Source of the DNA: Polaribacter vadi
GTDB lineage: Bacteria > Bacteroidota > Bacteroidia > Flavobacteriales > Flavobacteriaceae
Length of the DNA stretch: 64,000 nucleotides
Assembly (NCBI RefSeq): GCF_001761365.1
Contig: NZ_CP017477.1
Location: 2,780,001-2,844,000 of the forward strand
Direction of reading: 5' to 3'
Numbering within the stretch: the first letter of the stretch is position 1; each line of letters begins with the position of its first letter. A program made the position numbers and the translations under genes. The notes below the pieces were generated by a model. The model was given only the letters and a program-made list of their open reading frames with translations. It did not search any database and had not been told where the DNA came from. Below are positions 32,180 through 40,737 of the stretch, one piece after another.

Positions 32180-33325
32180 TTACTTAATTGTTACTGTTTT
32201 ATCGTTTATTTCATAGTTATTGATGAAATTGGTGCTCTTAATGGCTATAAGAATATCTTCGATGCTGTTACTTTTATTGAATGTCCCAATAAATTGTTCT
32301 TCTGTTTGCACCCCATTTTCAATAACCACGTCTATATCGTACCAACGAGACAGTACTTTAAAAATATCTTTTAGCGATTTCTTTTCAAAACTAAAAACAC
32401 CCTCTTTCCAGGCGGTTTCGTTGTACACATCCACCATAGCCAAACTTATGTTATTCGTATCCAAGTTAAGATTTGCCTGTTGGTTGGGAACTAATATTTG
32501 ATTTTTATCTGCAGTACTTACCGCTACCTTACCTTCTACCAACGTGGTATACACGTTTGTCTCCCCCTTATACGCTTTTATATTGAACTCGGTCCCTAGG
32601 ACTTCGACTTCTTGAGCTTGATTAAACACCTTGAACTTTGCCCCCTTGTGCTCTGTACTTGGTGACACATCGAAATAGGCTTCTCCGTAAACGAGTTCTA
32701 CCTGGCGCGTTTCCCCATCTTTAAAAGATACAGGGTATTTAATTTGAGTTTCGGAATTTAACCATACCATGGTGCCGTCTGCTAAGGTAGTTTTGAATTG
32801 CCCACCTCTTGGAATGGTTAGGGTGTTAAAGGATGTTTTGTTGTTGGTTGCTTTATTGTACACAATTTCCTCACCATTACTGGTTACCTGAGCTGTTTGG
32901 TAGGTGGTGCCTTTTGCAAGCGTTATTTCTTCTCCATTTTCTAACGTTAGGGTGGCTTTGTCGCTACCCTTTTTGATATTGTTGTTTACGATAATGGGTT
33001 CTGTAATTGGTGTATCGTTCGTTTTATTTACATTAAAAAATACGGTGAGGGCTACTATAATAAGTACGGATGCGGCAGCGGCATATTTGTAATAGCGTTT
33101 TCTTACCGGTGTTTTTAATTGACTACTAACGGTTTCCCAATCTTTTTCTGTGTTAATTTCTTTTAAAAGATCTACGTGTTTACCGTCTTTAATATCTGAG
33201 AGTATCTGTTCTTTTTTTTCATCACCAATAGCATTAAGTTCCTTTAAATCCTTTGGATTTTCATTCTTAATTAAAGCGGCTGCTATTTTTTTTGAAATTG
33301 GTTTTATTTTATTGGAATTACCCAT
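32180..33325 (-). CDS. FecR-family anti-sigma factor
   Basis: 381 aa. Residues 1-80 form the cytoplasmic sigma-binding part, 83-100 one membrane helix (AAAASVLIIVALTVFFNV), and 110-290 the periplasmic FecR domain (IKKGSDKATLTLENGEEITL, IPRGGQFKTTLADGTMVWLN, YFDVSP, VEVLGTEFNIKAY, VEGKVAV). The C-terminal DUF4974/STN-like part has VFSFEKKSLKDIFKVLSRWY. It should hold the ECF sigma factor encoded 165 bp upstream (33491-34099) and release it when the SusC transducer (25148-28480) signals through its STN domain. Complete and normal in length. Confidence 0.92.
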   Translation of the reverse strand: MGNSNKIKPISKKIAAALIKNENPKDLKELNAIGDEKKEQILSDIKDGKHVDLLKEINTEKDWETVSSQLKTPVRKRYYKYAAAASVLIIVALTVFFNVNKTNDTPITEPIIVNNNIKKGSDKATLTLENGEEITLAKGTTYQTAQVTSNGEEIVYNKATNNKTSFNTLTIPRGGQFKTTLADGTMVWLNSETQIKYPVSFKDGETRQVELVYGEAYFDVSPSTEHKGAKFKVFNQAQEVEVLGTEFNIKAYKGETNVYTTLVEGKVAVSTADKNQILVPNQQANLNLDTNNISLAMVDVYNETAWKEGVFSFEKKSLKDIFKVLSRWYDIDVVIENGVQTEEQFIGTFNKSNSIEDILIAIKSTNFINNYEINDKTVTIK

Positions 33326-33490
33326 TTAGATTTTTTTTAAGTTAAAAACTTATTTTACAATTTTTTTAAAATTCAAAACGATGCTACATGCCCATTGTTT
33401 TTCTCTGGTTTTTCGTTTTCAATCCATTGCTATAGCAATGACTACGAATACGGTAAAAGATGAAATTTAACTGAGTGATCATAACTTATT

Positions 33491-34099
33491 TTAATAACAA
33501 AAATGTAGCATGAGTTCTATGTTTATAATTAATACAACAGAATGATAAAAAGGAGTGGTATCTAAATGTTGAAGAAATTTCCTTAATTTTCGATAGGACA
33601 TTTTTTTATGATCCTTAACGGTATTAATAGATATGGATAATTGTTCTGCTATCTCTTTATTTGTATAGCCTTTCATACTTAATCTTATGACTTTAGTCGC
33701 TTTTTCTGGTAGTTTTTTGAGGGCATTTTCTACAGCGACGGTGGTTTCTATAACGATAGCTTCAGACATAAATAATTCCTCGCTTTCAAAGTCTTCTGCT
33801 TTTGCAGTTTCATAACGCTCTGTAACCCTATACTGTTTGCTTTTTAAATAATTGAGACATTTATTTCTTACGGCTTTGTAAAAAAAACCTGTTGCATGGT
33901 TGTCATTCTCGAAAGCTATTTTATCTTCCCAGACTTTAATAAAAACTTCTTGAGCCATGTCTTTTGCGATTCCCATATCTTGGAGGTATTTATAGGCAAA
34001 CACACAAAGTTGTGGATATAAGCTATTAAAAAGTTTATTATACTCTTTTAGCGTAAATTGGTTCTCATTTCTTCTCACTAACCATAGTATTTGTATCAA
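33491..34099 (-). CDS. ECF RNA polymerase sigma factor (FecI-like, Bacteroidota type)
   Basis: 202 aa. Region 2 (YNKLFNSLYPQLCVFAYKYL, AKDMAQEVFIKVWED, NKCLNYLKSK) and region 4 (KKLPEKATKVIRLSMKGYTN, KEIAEQLSISINTVKDHKKM) are complete. The last 25 residues (TTPFYHSVVLIINIELMLHF) are hydrophobic and longer than usual; this may be a recent extension of the frame. With FecR downstream it forms the regulatory pair for the SusC-SusD locus. It is the promoter-distal-most gene of the cargo on this strand, next to the integrase. Confidence 0.9.
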   Translation of the reverse strand: MIQILWLVRRNENQFTLKEYNKLFNSLYPQLCVFAYKYLQDMGIAKDMAQEVFIKVWEDKIAFENDNHATGFFYKAVRNKCLNYLKSKQYRVTERYETAKAEDFESEELFMSEAIVIETTVAVENALKKLPEKATKVIRLSMKGYTNKEIAEQLSISINTVKDHKKMSYRKLRKFLQHLDTTPFYHSVVLIINIELMLHFCY

Positions 34100-34453
34100 A
34101 CAAAACTAAATAATAAAATTCTAATTTTCACAGCTATCCGATAGTTTTTACAAAAGAGTGGTTTGAGTCCCCTTATTTTTGATTTGTACAAATCATCGTT
34201 TTACCGGTTTTAGTGTCTTTTTGCTTTCTAATTTGCTTCATTTATTTCTATACAATAGACTTTGTTTTAATTGAAGTTTTTAGAGAATTATGCACCCTTC
34301 CATTTTCTTATTGGACAAATAGTATGTTTAGTCTTTGTAACAAAACATTTAATTAAATAAAAAAATCCTGACAATAATTAGTCTTCTATTATTTATGCTT
34401 AACTGGTTGATTCTGTGATAGGGTAGGAGGACTAAAAGGTTTTTAAAGACTGG
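34100..34453. other. 354-bp gap between integrase and sigma factor genes
   Basis: No gene. A perfect 14-bp palindrome, GATTTGTACAAATC, lies at 34181-34194, a plausible binding site upstream of the sigma factor gene (start at 34099). The sequence from 34400 to 34453 lies just past the integrase stop and shows no strong terminator. Confidence 0.45.
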
Positions 34454-35704
34454 CTAATTTGCTTTTACTTTTATTACGGTGTCTTTGTTTTCCTTTTTTA
34501 ATTTTTCTTTTAAAAGGAACATATCATCACTTACTTTTCTGTCTAAAATTTTAGCATAATGTTGGGTTGTTTTTAAGGATTTATGTCCAAGCATTTTACT
34601 TACTGATTCTATTGGAACACCATTGCTTAATGTAACTGTAGTTGCGAATGTATGGCGGGCTAAATGAAAGGTTAAGTTTTTTTGTATGCCACAAACATCT
34701 GCTATTTCTTTTATGTAAGCATTCATTTTTTGATTGCTTAAAACCGGAAGTAATTTGTTGTTTTCTTGAAGTGTATGAGCTTCTTTATACTTTTCTAAAA
34801 TTTGTAAAGGAATTGGGAGTAGTGGGATGTTACTTCTGGTGTCTGTTTTGGTTCTGTTAAATTTGACCCACATTTCGCCATCAATACCTCTTACTAAATT
34901 ATTATCTGTTAGTTTTTGGACATCTGAATATGCTAAACCTGTATAGCAACAAAAAATAAATATATCTCTTACTTGTGCTAATCTTACTATTTTTAATTCT
35001 TTGTTGATCATTGTCTGAAGCTCTTCTTTTGATAAATACTCGCGTTCAGTTTCTTTTGATTGTGTTTTGTAGTTGATAAAAGGATCTTTGTCTATCCAAT
35101 TATTTGCTAAAGCAATGCCTATTATTTTTTTTAGACTTTTTAGATACCGCATTGTAGAATTGTGATTGCAGTTTTTTTCGCTTTTTAAATAGAACTCGAA
35201 GTCTGTTAAAAATTGGTGGTTTATTCTTTTTATAGCAATTTCATTTATTTTTAAGTTGTTCGTTAAAAAGTACTGAATATGTTTTAGTGTTGTTTTATAT
35301 CTCTTTAAAGTATTTAACGCGTATTCTTTGCCAACCAATTTTTCCATTTGATTGTTGTGTGTTGTGAAAATTTCAATCAGCATTTTTTCTTTTTCACCAA
35401 TTCCTAAATATGAGTTTTTTAATGCTTTTGAAGTAATCGGTATATTTTTTTCTATGAGCTCTTGATGGATTGTGTAAATTTTATTTTTTAGAACATCCAT
35501 TAATCGGTTAAGACTTCTTACTTCTGGAGTGGTTCCTCTAACTTTACCCGCTTTTAAATTCCAGCTTGATATGTCAATTTTTCGTTGAATACTTAACTCA
35601 CTTCTTCTTCCATTGACTGTAATTCTCATATAAATGGGAGTTTTACCGTCTTTATTTGTGTGGTTCTTTTTTGGGTAAAAAAGTATAGAGAAAGTATTTT
35701 GCAT
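34454..35704 (-). CDS. Tyrosine recombinase (integrase) of an integrative element
   Basis: 416 aa. An arm-type DNA-binding N-terminus (SILFYPKKNHTNKDGKTPIY) is followed by a SAM-like core-binding domain (about 105-215) and the catalytic domain: Lys286 (RTKTDTR), H347-L-A-R350, His374 (MLGHKSLKTT) and the nucleophile Tyr383 (QHYAKI). The first catalytic Arg position reads Ala258 (CYTGLAYSDV), as happens in the IntDOT group, where that Arg is known to be replaced. Its start lies 238 bp from the 3' end of tRNA-Leu, the classical arrangement for an element integrated there. It should catalyse integration and, with an excisionase, excision. Confidence 0.92.
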   Translation of the reverse strand: MQNTFSILFYPKKNHTNKDGKTPIYMRITVNGRRSELSIQRKIDISSWNLKAGKVRGTTPEVRSLNRLMDVLKNKIYTIHQELIEKNIPITSKALKNSYLGIGEKEKMLIEIFTTHNNQMEKLVGKEYALNTLKRYKTTLKHIQYFLTNNLKINEIAIKRINHQFLTDFEFYLKSEKNCNHNSTMRYLKSLKKIIGIALANNWIDKDPFINYKTQSKETEREYLSKEELQTMINKELKIVRLAQVRDIFIFCCYTGLAYSDVQKLTDNNLVRGIDGEMWVKFNRTKTDTRSNIPLLPIPLQILEKYKEAHTLQENNKLLPVLSNQKMNAYIKEIADVCGIQKNLTFHLARHTFATTVTLSNGVPIESVSKMLGHKSLKTTQHYAKILDRKVSDDMFLLKEKLKKENKDTVIKVKAN

Positions 35705-35886
35705 TTGGTCACCTCTTTTTAGTGGTATAAATATACAAAAATAATAATAATTAATAAAATATAAGTTATTGTTTATTAGGTGTTTGCGATTAATTCGGTG
35801 ACTATTTTTTAAATTTTATTTAGGCACCGAATTAGCCTCTTTTTATTTAAGAAAATTAGCTTTTAATAGTCGTTAAAGAAAATTAA

Positions 35887-35919
35887 AAATCCTTATAAAC
35901 ATAGGGTTTATAAGGATTT
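35887..35919 (-). terminator. Intrinsic terminator downstream of tRNA-Leu
   Basis: A perfect 14-bp stem (AAATCCTTATAAAC at 35887-35900 with its complement at 35906-35919) and a 5-nt loop, followed on the minus strand by a T-rich tract. It ends transcription of the tRNA 24 bp after its 3' end. Confidence 0.75.
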
Positions 35920-35942
35920 GTTGTGTTTTGGTAGGTTATTTG

Positions 35943-36024
35943 TACTCAAGGTGGGAATCGAACCCACACTCCCGAAAGAACTGGATTTTGAATCCAGCGC
36001 GTCTACCAATTCCGCCACTTGAGC
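35943..36024 (-). tRNA. tRNA-Leu (anticodon CAA)
   Basis: The 82-nt complement folds as a class II tRNA. The acceptor GCTCAAG pairs with CTTGAGT (one G:T). The D loop contains GAATTGGTAGACG, the anticodon stem-loop CTGGA-TTCAAAA-TCCAG has anticodon CAA, then a short variable arm and a T-arm GTGGGTTCGATTCCCAC. The discriminator is A, and CCA is not fully encoded. Its 3' end faces the integrase and is the likely attachment site. I do not see a second copy of the 3' end inside the window. Confidence 0.95.
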
Positions 36025-36164
36025 AATAATAAACTTAGAAAGAAATATTAATTTTCAATAAATGTGAAAATCAATGTAAACTCTAAACTTTTGAGATTGC
36101 AAACTTACTAAATATTTTTAATTTTAAAGTCAAAAAATAAATTTCACACGCAATAAATAATTTC

Positions 36165-36172
36165 TACTTTTG
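36165..36172 (+). promoter_or_regulatory. Bacteroidota -7 box for prs
   Basis: TACTTTTG fits TAnnTTTG and lies 34 bp before the prs ATG, followed by a purine-poor CAACAACACAAC leader. A TTTC at 36142-36145 may be the -33 part, at roughly the right spacing. Confidence 0.45.
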
Positions 36173-36206
36173 TGATTCAACAACAACACAACAAAAAAAC
36201 AAACAA

Positions 36207-37148
36207 ATGTCTGAAAATCAACTTGCACCAAAGTTATTTGCGTGTAGACAAAGTACAGTTTTAGCAGAAAAAATTGCCAAAGAATACAACACAACATTAG
36301 GTAAAGTAGATACAACCTATTTTAGCGATGGCGAATTTCAGCCAGCTTTTGAAGAATCTGTAAGAGGAAGACGTGTTTTTATTATTGGATCTACATTCCC
36401 AAATGCAGATAATTTAATGGAAATGTTATTAATGTTAGATGCTGCAAAAAGAGCATCAGCTAGACATATTACTGCAGTAATGCCTTATTTTGGTTGGGCA
36501 AGACAAGACAGAAAAGATAAGCCTAGAGTTGCTATTGGTGCAAAACTAGTTGCAAAACTTTTAGAAGCTGCTGGAGCAACTAGAATTATGACCATGGATT
36601 TACATGCAGACCAAATTCAAGGGTTTTTTGAAAAACCAGTAGATCACTTATTCGCTTCAACTATATTTTTACCATACATTAAAAGCTTAAATTTAGAGAA
36701 TTTAACGATTGCATCTCCAGATATGGGAGGTTCTAAAAGAGCGTATGCATATTCAAAACATTTAATGTCTGATGTTGTAATTTGTTACAAACAAAGAATA
36801 AAAGCCAATATAATTTCTACCATGGAATTAATTGGTGATGTTGAAGGTAAAAATGTTGTTTTAGTAGATGACATGATCGATACTGGAGGAACATTAGCAC
36901 ATGCTGCCAATTTAATGATGGAAAGAGGAGCTTTAAGTGTACGTGCAATTTGTACACATCCAATACTTTCTGGAGATGCTTATGAGAAGATTGAAAACTC
37001 AGCATTAACAGAATTAATTGTTTCAGATACAATTCCTTTAAAGAAAGAGACTTCTAAAATAAAAGTTGTATCTTGCGCGCCCTTATTCGCTGATGTTATG
37101 CACAAAGTTCAGGATAACACCTCAATAAGTGGTCAATTTTTAATGTAA
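36207..37148 (+). CDS. prs: Ribose-phosphate pyrophosphokinase
   Basis: 313 aa, the normal length. It makes PRPP from ribose 5-phosphate and ATP for nucleotide, His and Trp synthesis. Family motifs are clear: YFSDGEFQPAFEESVRGRRV near the N-terminus, the flexible-loop region GWARQDRKDKPR, the metal-binding TMDLHADQIQGFF and the PRPP loop VLVDDMIDTGGTLAHAA. Cytoplasmic. It is followed after 68 bp by the L25 gene, an order common in Flavobacteriaceae. This gene marks the start of ordinary chromosome to the right of tRNA-Leu. Confidence 0.97.
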   Translation: MSENQLAPKLFACRQSTVLAEKIAKEYNTTLGKVDTTYFSDGEFQPAFEESVRGRRVFIIGSTFPNADNLMEMLLMLDAAKRASARHITAVMPYFGWARQDRKDKPRVAIGAKLVAKLLEAAGATRIMTMDLHADQIQGFFEKPVDHLFASTIFLPYIKSLNLENLTIASPDMGGSKRAYAYSKHLMSDVVICYKQRIKANIISTMELIGDVEGKNVVLVDDMIDTGGTLAHAANLMMERGALSVRAICTHPILSGDAYEKIENSALTELIVSDTIPLKKETSKIKVVSCAPLFADVMHKVQDNTSISGQFLM

Positions 37149-37216
37149 ACTTCATCTCTATCTTTATAAAATAAATAAGAAGAATGGAAAAATTAATTTA
37201 AATTAAGTATAAAGTA

Positions 37217-37831
37217 ATGAAATCAATTTCAATTAAAGGATCAAAAAGAGAAAGCGTGGGCAAGGTAGCTACCAAAGCCTTACGTAATGCTGGTATGGTT
37301 CCTTGCGTTATTTACGGAGGAGAAACACCAATACACTTTTCAGCAGAAGAAAAAGCGTTTAAAAACTTGGTATATACTCCTAACGTATATACTGCAAGTC
37401 TTAATGTTGATGGACAAAAAATAAGCGCAGTTTTACAAGATATTCAGTTTCACCCTGTAAAAGATACTATTTTACATGTAGATTTTTATCAATTATTTGA
37501 TGATAAAGAAATTACAATGAATATTCCTGTAAAATTAACAGGTACTTCTCCTGGAGTTTTAAATGGTGGTTCTTTACGTTTTACAAACCGTAAATTAAAA
37601 GTAAAAGCATTACCAGCTAATTTACCAGATTTTGTAAGCGCAGATATTTCTAAATTAAAAATCGGACATAAATTAGTAGTTAAATCTTTAATTAATGAAG
37701 ATTATACTTTTATGCACCCAGATAATACAGTAGTTGTACAAGTGAGAACTTCACGTAACGCAACTGCAGTAGAAGATGATGAAGATGAGGAAGTAGAAGC
37801 AACTGAAGAAGGAGCAACTGCTACTGAATAA
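37217..37831 (+). CDS. rplY: 50S ribosomal protein L25/general stress protein Ctc
   Basis: 204 aa, the long two-domain form. The N-terminal L25 domain ([29 protein letters not shown]) binds 5S rRNA, and the C-terminal TL5/Ctc beta domain ([20 protein letters not shown]) follows. It ends in an acidic tail ([19 protein letters not shown]), usual in this phylum. It is followed by a strong terminator, so prs and rplY probably form one transcript. Confidence 0.95.
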   Translation: MKSISIKGSKRESVGKVATKALRNAGMVPCVIYGGETPIHFSAEEKAFKNLVYTPNVYTASLNVDGQKISAVLQDIQFHPVKDTILHVDFYQLFDDKEITMNIPVKLTGTSPGVLNGGSLRFTNRKLKVKALPANLPDFVSADISKLKIGHKLVVKSLINEDYTFMHPDNTVVVQVRTSRNATAVEDDEDEEVEATEEGATATE

Positions 37832-37854
37832 TTAGTCTTATAAATAGATATATT

Positions 37855-37888
37855 AAAAGCGTTACATTTTTGTAACGCTTTTTTTTTA
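37855..37888 (+). terminator. Intrinsic terminator after rplY
   Basis: AAAGCGTTACA (37856-37866) pairs with TGTAACGCTTT (37871-37881), a 4-nt loop, followed by a run of T. It lies 24 bp after the rplY stop. Confidence 0.85.
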
Positions 37889-38059
37889 ACCCTGAAGTTT
37901 TCAATTTATACACATAAAAGATCTTTATATTTTAAGAAAAATAAAACTCATCACTTAAAAAAAATAGAAATCGAATTCTAGATAGATTTCAAAAAAAATG
38001 AAAATGTAAAAACGTACTTTCAATAAGGAACATTATTTATTTCTTCTTATTTTTGAACG

Positions 38060-38689
38060 ATGAATTTGAAAAACTTTTTCTCTAATATATTCGATATAAA
38101 AGTTGAAACAAAAGAAGATGAAATGAAGAAATTTTTAATAGTTGGTTTGGGAAATATTGGCGAAAAATATACCAATACTCGTCATAATATTGGTTTTAAA
38201 ATTATTGATGAAGTTGCAGAGGAACATAACGTTAGTTTTACTACAGAAACATTAGGAGATATAGCTACTTTTCGTTTTAAAGGAAGAACTTTTATTCTTT
38301 TAAAACCTAATACATATATGAATTTAAGTGGCAAAGCTGTTAAGTTTTGGTTGAATAAAGAAAATATTGCTATTGAAAATTTACTGGTTGTTACAGACGA
38401 TTTAAATATCGATTTTGGAACGATTAGAATTAAAGCAAAAGGTAGTGATGGTGGCCATAATGGATTAAAAGATATTCAAGATAAATTAGCCACAAATAAA
38501 TACCCAAGATTTCGTTTTGGAGTAGGTGCAAATTACTCAAAAGGACGTCAAGTAGATTATGTTTTAGGCGAATGGAACAAAGAAGAAACCAGTTTGTTAA
38601 TTGAGCGTTTACCAACATCAGCAAAAATAATTACTTCTTTTGGTACTGCTGGTTTAAACAATACTATGAACGAATTTAATGGGAAATAG
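38060..38689 (+). CDS. pth: Peptidyl-tRNA hydrolase
   Basis: 209 aa as drawn; it recycles peptidyl-tRNA by cleaving the ester bond. Motifs: FLIVGLGNIGEKYTNTRHNI (with the catalytic His), LLKPNTYMNLSGKAV, VTDDLNIDFGTIRIKAKGSD-GGHNGL and RFRFGVGANYSKG. The first 21 residues before MKKFLIVGLGN are not part of the enzyme fold. A TATTTTTG box at 38048-38055 would put the transcript start near 38060, leaving no leader for the first ATG, so the internal ATG at 38123 may be the true start. Flavobacterial homologues with such a lead do occur, by memory. Confidence 0.93.
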   Translation: MNLKNFFSNIFDIKVETKEDEMKKFLIVGLGNIGEKYTNTRHNIGFKIIDEVAEEHNVSFTTETLGDIATFRFKGRTFILLKPNTYMNLSGKAVKFWLNKENIAIENLLVVTDDLNIDFGTIRIKAKGSDGGHNGLKDIQDKLATNKYPRFRFGVGANYSKGRQVDYVLGEWNKEETSLLIERLPTSAKIITSFGTAGLNNTMNEFNGK

Positions 38690-38787
38690 ATTTTAAAAAC
38701 TATATTCACTGAGTTTTAACGCAACCTTTTTTGTTTTTAATCATCTATAAAATAGATAAGTAAACCAAATTAACCACTTAAAATTCT

Positions 38788-39285
38788 TTGTCTATGAAAA
38801 AAATTGCATTTATTATTCTATGTTTTTGTCTCACAAGCTGCTTTACCAATTGGGGTGAAGAGCGTTCTGTTGATCCTATATTCTCAAGATATGAACCTGT
38901 TACTTTAGAACGCAATGTTTTTGAAAACGCAATAGAAATTCAAGATAAAACAGCAGTTACAGAATCATCTAAAATATATATTATTAGCGATTATATTTTT
39001 GTAAATGATAAACGAACTGGGTTTCATATTTTTGATAATACAAACCCTGAAAGCCCAATTAAAAAGAAATTCTTAAAAATTCCAGGAGCTACAGATATTG
39101 CTATTAGAAACAATATTCTTTACATTAATCAAGCTACAGATTTAGTGGTTTTAACATTAAATTTTACTGATTTTTCAATGATTATCAATAAAAGAATAAA
39201 AAATGTATTTCCTGAATTGCGTTCTCCTGATGGCGAATTTTTTTCTGAAGATAATAAAGTAGTTGTTAATTGGCTTAAAAAGTAA
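38788..39285 (+). CDS. Lipoprotein with beta-propeller-like (LVIVP) segment
   Basis: 165 aa. A lipoprotein signal (KKIAFIILCFCLTSC) is followed by segments typical of LVIVP/propeller blades: KIYIISDYIFVNDKRTGFHI, FDNTNPESPIKKKFLKIPGA-TDIAIRNNILYINQ. It resembles the first half of the protein encoded 4 bp downstream, with which it is surely co-transcribed. Function unknown; probably on the outer membrane. Confidence 0.7.
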   Translation: MSMKKIAFIILCFCLTSCFTNWGEERSVDPIFSRYEPVTLERNVFENAIEIQDKTAVTESSKIYIISDYIFVNDKRTGFHIFDNTNPESPIKKKFLKIPGATDIAIRNNILYINQATDLVVLTLNFTDFSMIINKRIKNVFPELRSPDGEFFSEDNKVVVNWLKK

Positions 39286-39289
39286 AAAG

Positions 39290-40039
39290 ATGAAAAAGAA
39301 AATATTTACATTAATAAGCGTAGTTTTTTTAGTTTTTGCTTGTAATCAAGATTCTAATGATACAACAAGTTCAGATAGTTTTGGAGATGGTCAAGGAGGT
39401 TCTTTAGCAACATTCACTTTAAAAGATAATTATTTATATACTGTAGACTTTTTTAATTTATCAGTATTTAATGTTAGCGATTTGCTGAATCCTGTAAAAG
39501 TAAATACGATTAATGTTGGTTTTAATATAGAAACGCTATTCAGTTTTAAAGACTATTTATTTATTGGCTCACAAAATGCCATGTATATTTACGATGTTAC
39601 AAATGCTGAATTACCAAAACTGTTATCGCAATCGAATCATTTTAGAGCTTGCGATCCTGTTGTTGCTAATGATACGAATGCGTATGTAACTTTACATAGT
39701 AATGCTACGTGTGGAGGTGCTATAAACGAATTAAAAACATATAATATAGAAGATATTGAGAATCCTATCCTTTTAAATACAAGAGGCTTAACACAACCAA
39801 AAGGATTAAGTTTATATAAAGATAATTACCTTTTAGTTTGTGATGATACTGTAAAAATATTTGATATTTCAGATCCTAATGATTCTAAATATATAGATGA
39901 AATCGTTACAACAGGAGCAATCGATATTATCATTAGAGATAATCATGCTTTTATCATATCAGAGTTTACAATAGATCAATATCAACTAAATAGTACAGAT
40001 ATTGCAAATGCCACTAAGATTAGCACGTTTACATTTTAG
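39290..40039 (+). CDS. LVIVP-repeat lipoprotein
   Basis: 249 aa from the ATG at 39290, chosen because MKKKIFTLISVVFLVFAC is a clean lipoprotein signal; the longer frame from 39263 overlaps the preceding gene. At least four blade-like repeats are visible: LKDNYLYTVDFFNLSVFNVS, FKDYLFIGSQNAMYIYDVTN, YKDNYLLVCDDTVKIFDISD and IRDNHAFIISEF. Each pairs a displayed value with a component name, as in the LVIVP family. Surface or periplasmic; role unknown. Convergent with the next gene across a shared terminator. Confidence 0.75.
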   Translation: MKKKIFTLISVVFLVFACNQDSNDTTSSDSFGDGQGGSLATFTLKDNYLYTVDFFNLSVFNVSDLLNPVKVNTINVGFNIETLFSFKDYLFIGSQNAMYIYDVTNAELPKLLSQSNHFRACDPVVANDTNAYVTLHSNATCGGAINELKTYNIEDIENPILLNTRGLTQPKGLSLYKDNYLLVCDDTVKIFDISDPNDSKYIDEIVTTGAIDIIIRDNHAFIISEFTIDQYQLNSTDIANATKISTFTF

Positions 40040-40065
40040 AAGTAAAAAAAAATATAAACAATAAT

Positions 40066-40092
40066 AAAAGCTGTCTAATTTAGACAGCTTTT
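40066..40092. terminator. Bidirectional terminator between convergent genes
   Basis: AAAAGCTGTCTA (40066-40077) and TAGACAGCTTTT (40081-40092) form a 12-bp perfect stem with a 3-nt loop and A/T tracts on both sides. It serves both the LVIVP gene and the minus-strand lipoprotein gene. Confidence 0.85.
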
Positions 40093-40112
40093 ATATTTTA
40101 AGTTAGAAATAG

Positions 40113-40652
40113 TTATTTAATAAAACTATAACTGGTTTTAGTAGACATGTTTATAGATCCATTAGAGTTTTCAACTTCTTGTACTAAACTTAACGTAGTT
40201 GAATTTAAAAGTATAACACTATAAGTGCCTAAAAGAAATTGATCTTCTAAAGATGTGGATGGTGTAAAGGTAATTGTGTTATCTAAAGAACTAATTGTAA
40301 AATTTCCCAAATCTTCAACATCAACAATACTTGAACCACTAACTTGAGCACTTCCATTAGGTTTTGTAATAAAATCTAACGTATACTGGCCAGATGCTGT
40401 ATAGGTTCCATTTTCATTCATAACAATATCTAAACTATAAATATCGCCAACATTTGTAGTTGTAGATAAATTAACATTAGCGCCTGTAGATGATGTAGCA
40501 GTTTCATTAATTATTTGACTAAAATCGCCTATTTGGTAAGTGCCTTGTACATTAGCGTTCGTTAATAATAAACGTTCATCACTATTATCATCTCCACAAC
40601 TTACTAAAATTGCAGAAATACATAAACATATAATAAAATTAATTTTTTTCAT
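40113..40652 (-). CDS. Lipoprotein, lipocalin-like, unknown role
   Basis: 179 aa with a lipoprotein signal (MKKINFIICLCISAILVSC) and then GDDNSDE. Beta-rich: VQGTYQIGDFSQIIN, IVMNENGTYTASGQYTLDFI, DLGNFTISSLDNTITFTPST, GTYSVILLNSTTLSLVQE. The pattern of a short GTY-type opening and DNTITF resembles the lipocalin-like domains of many Bacteroidota lipoproteins. Similar in layout to the next gene on the same strand, so the two may be distant paralogues. Confidence 0.7.
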   Translation of the reverse strand: MKKINFIICLCISAILVSCGDDNSDERLLLTNANVQGTYQIGDFSQIINETATSSTGANVNLSTTTNVGDIYSLDIVMNENGTYTASGQYTLDFITKPNGSAQVSGSSIVDVEDLGNFTISSLDNTITFTPSTSLEDQFLLGTYSVILLNSTTLSLVQEVENSNGSINMSTKTSYSFIK

Positions 40653-40737
40653 AAGTATAAATTTTCAGCAAATGTAGTTTTTAAATAAGTTTTTTATTTT
40701 AACTATATTACCATTACTATTTTATTTTTTAGTAATA

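Noticed and set aside
35941-36024. A second att copy of the tRNA-Leu 3' end inside the window
   Set aside because: Scanning by eye for the T-arm and acceptor sequence found no second copy; it would lie outside the window if it exists.
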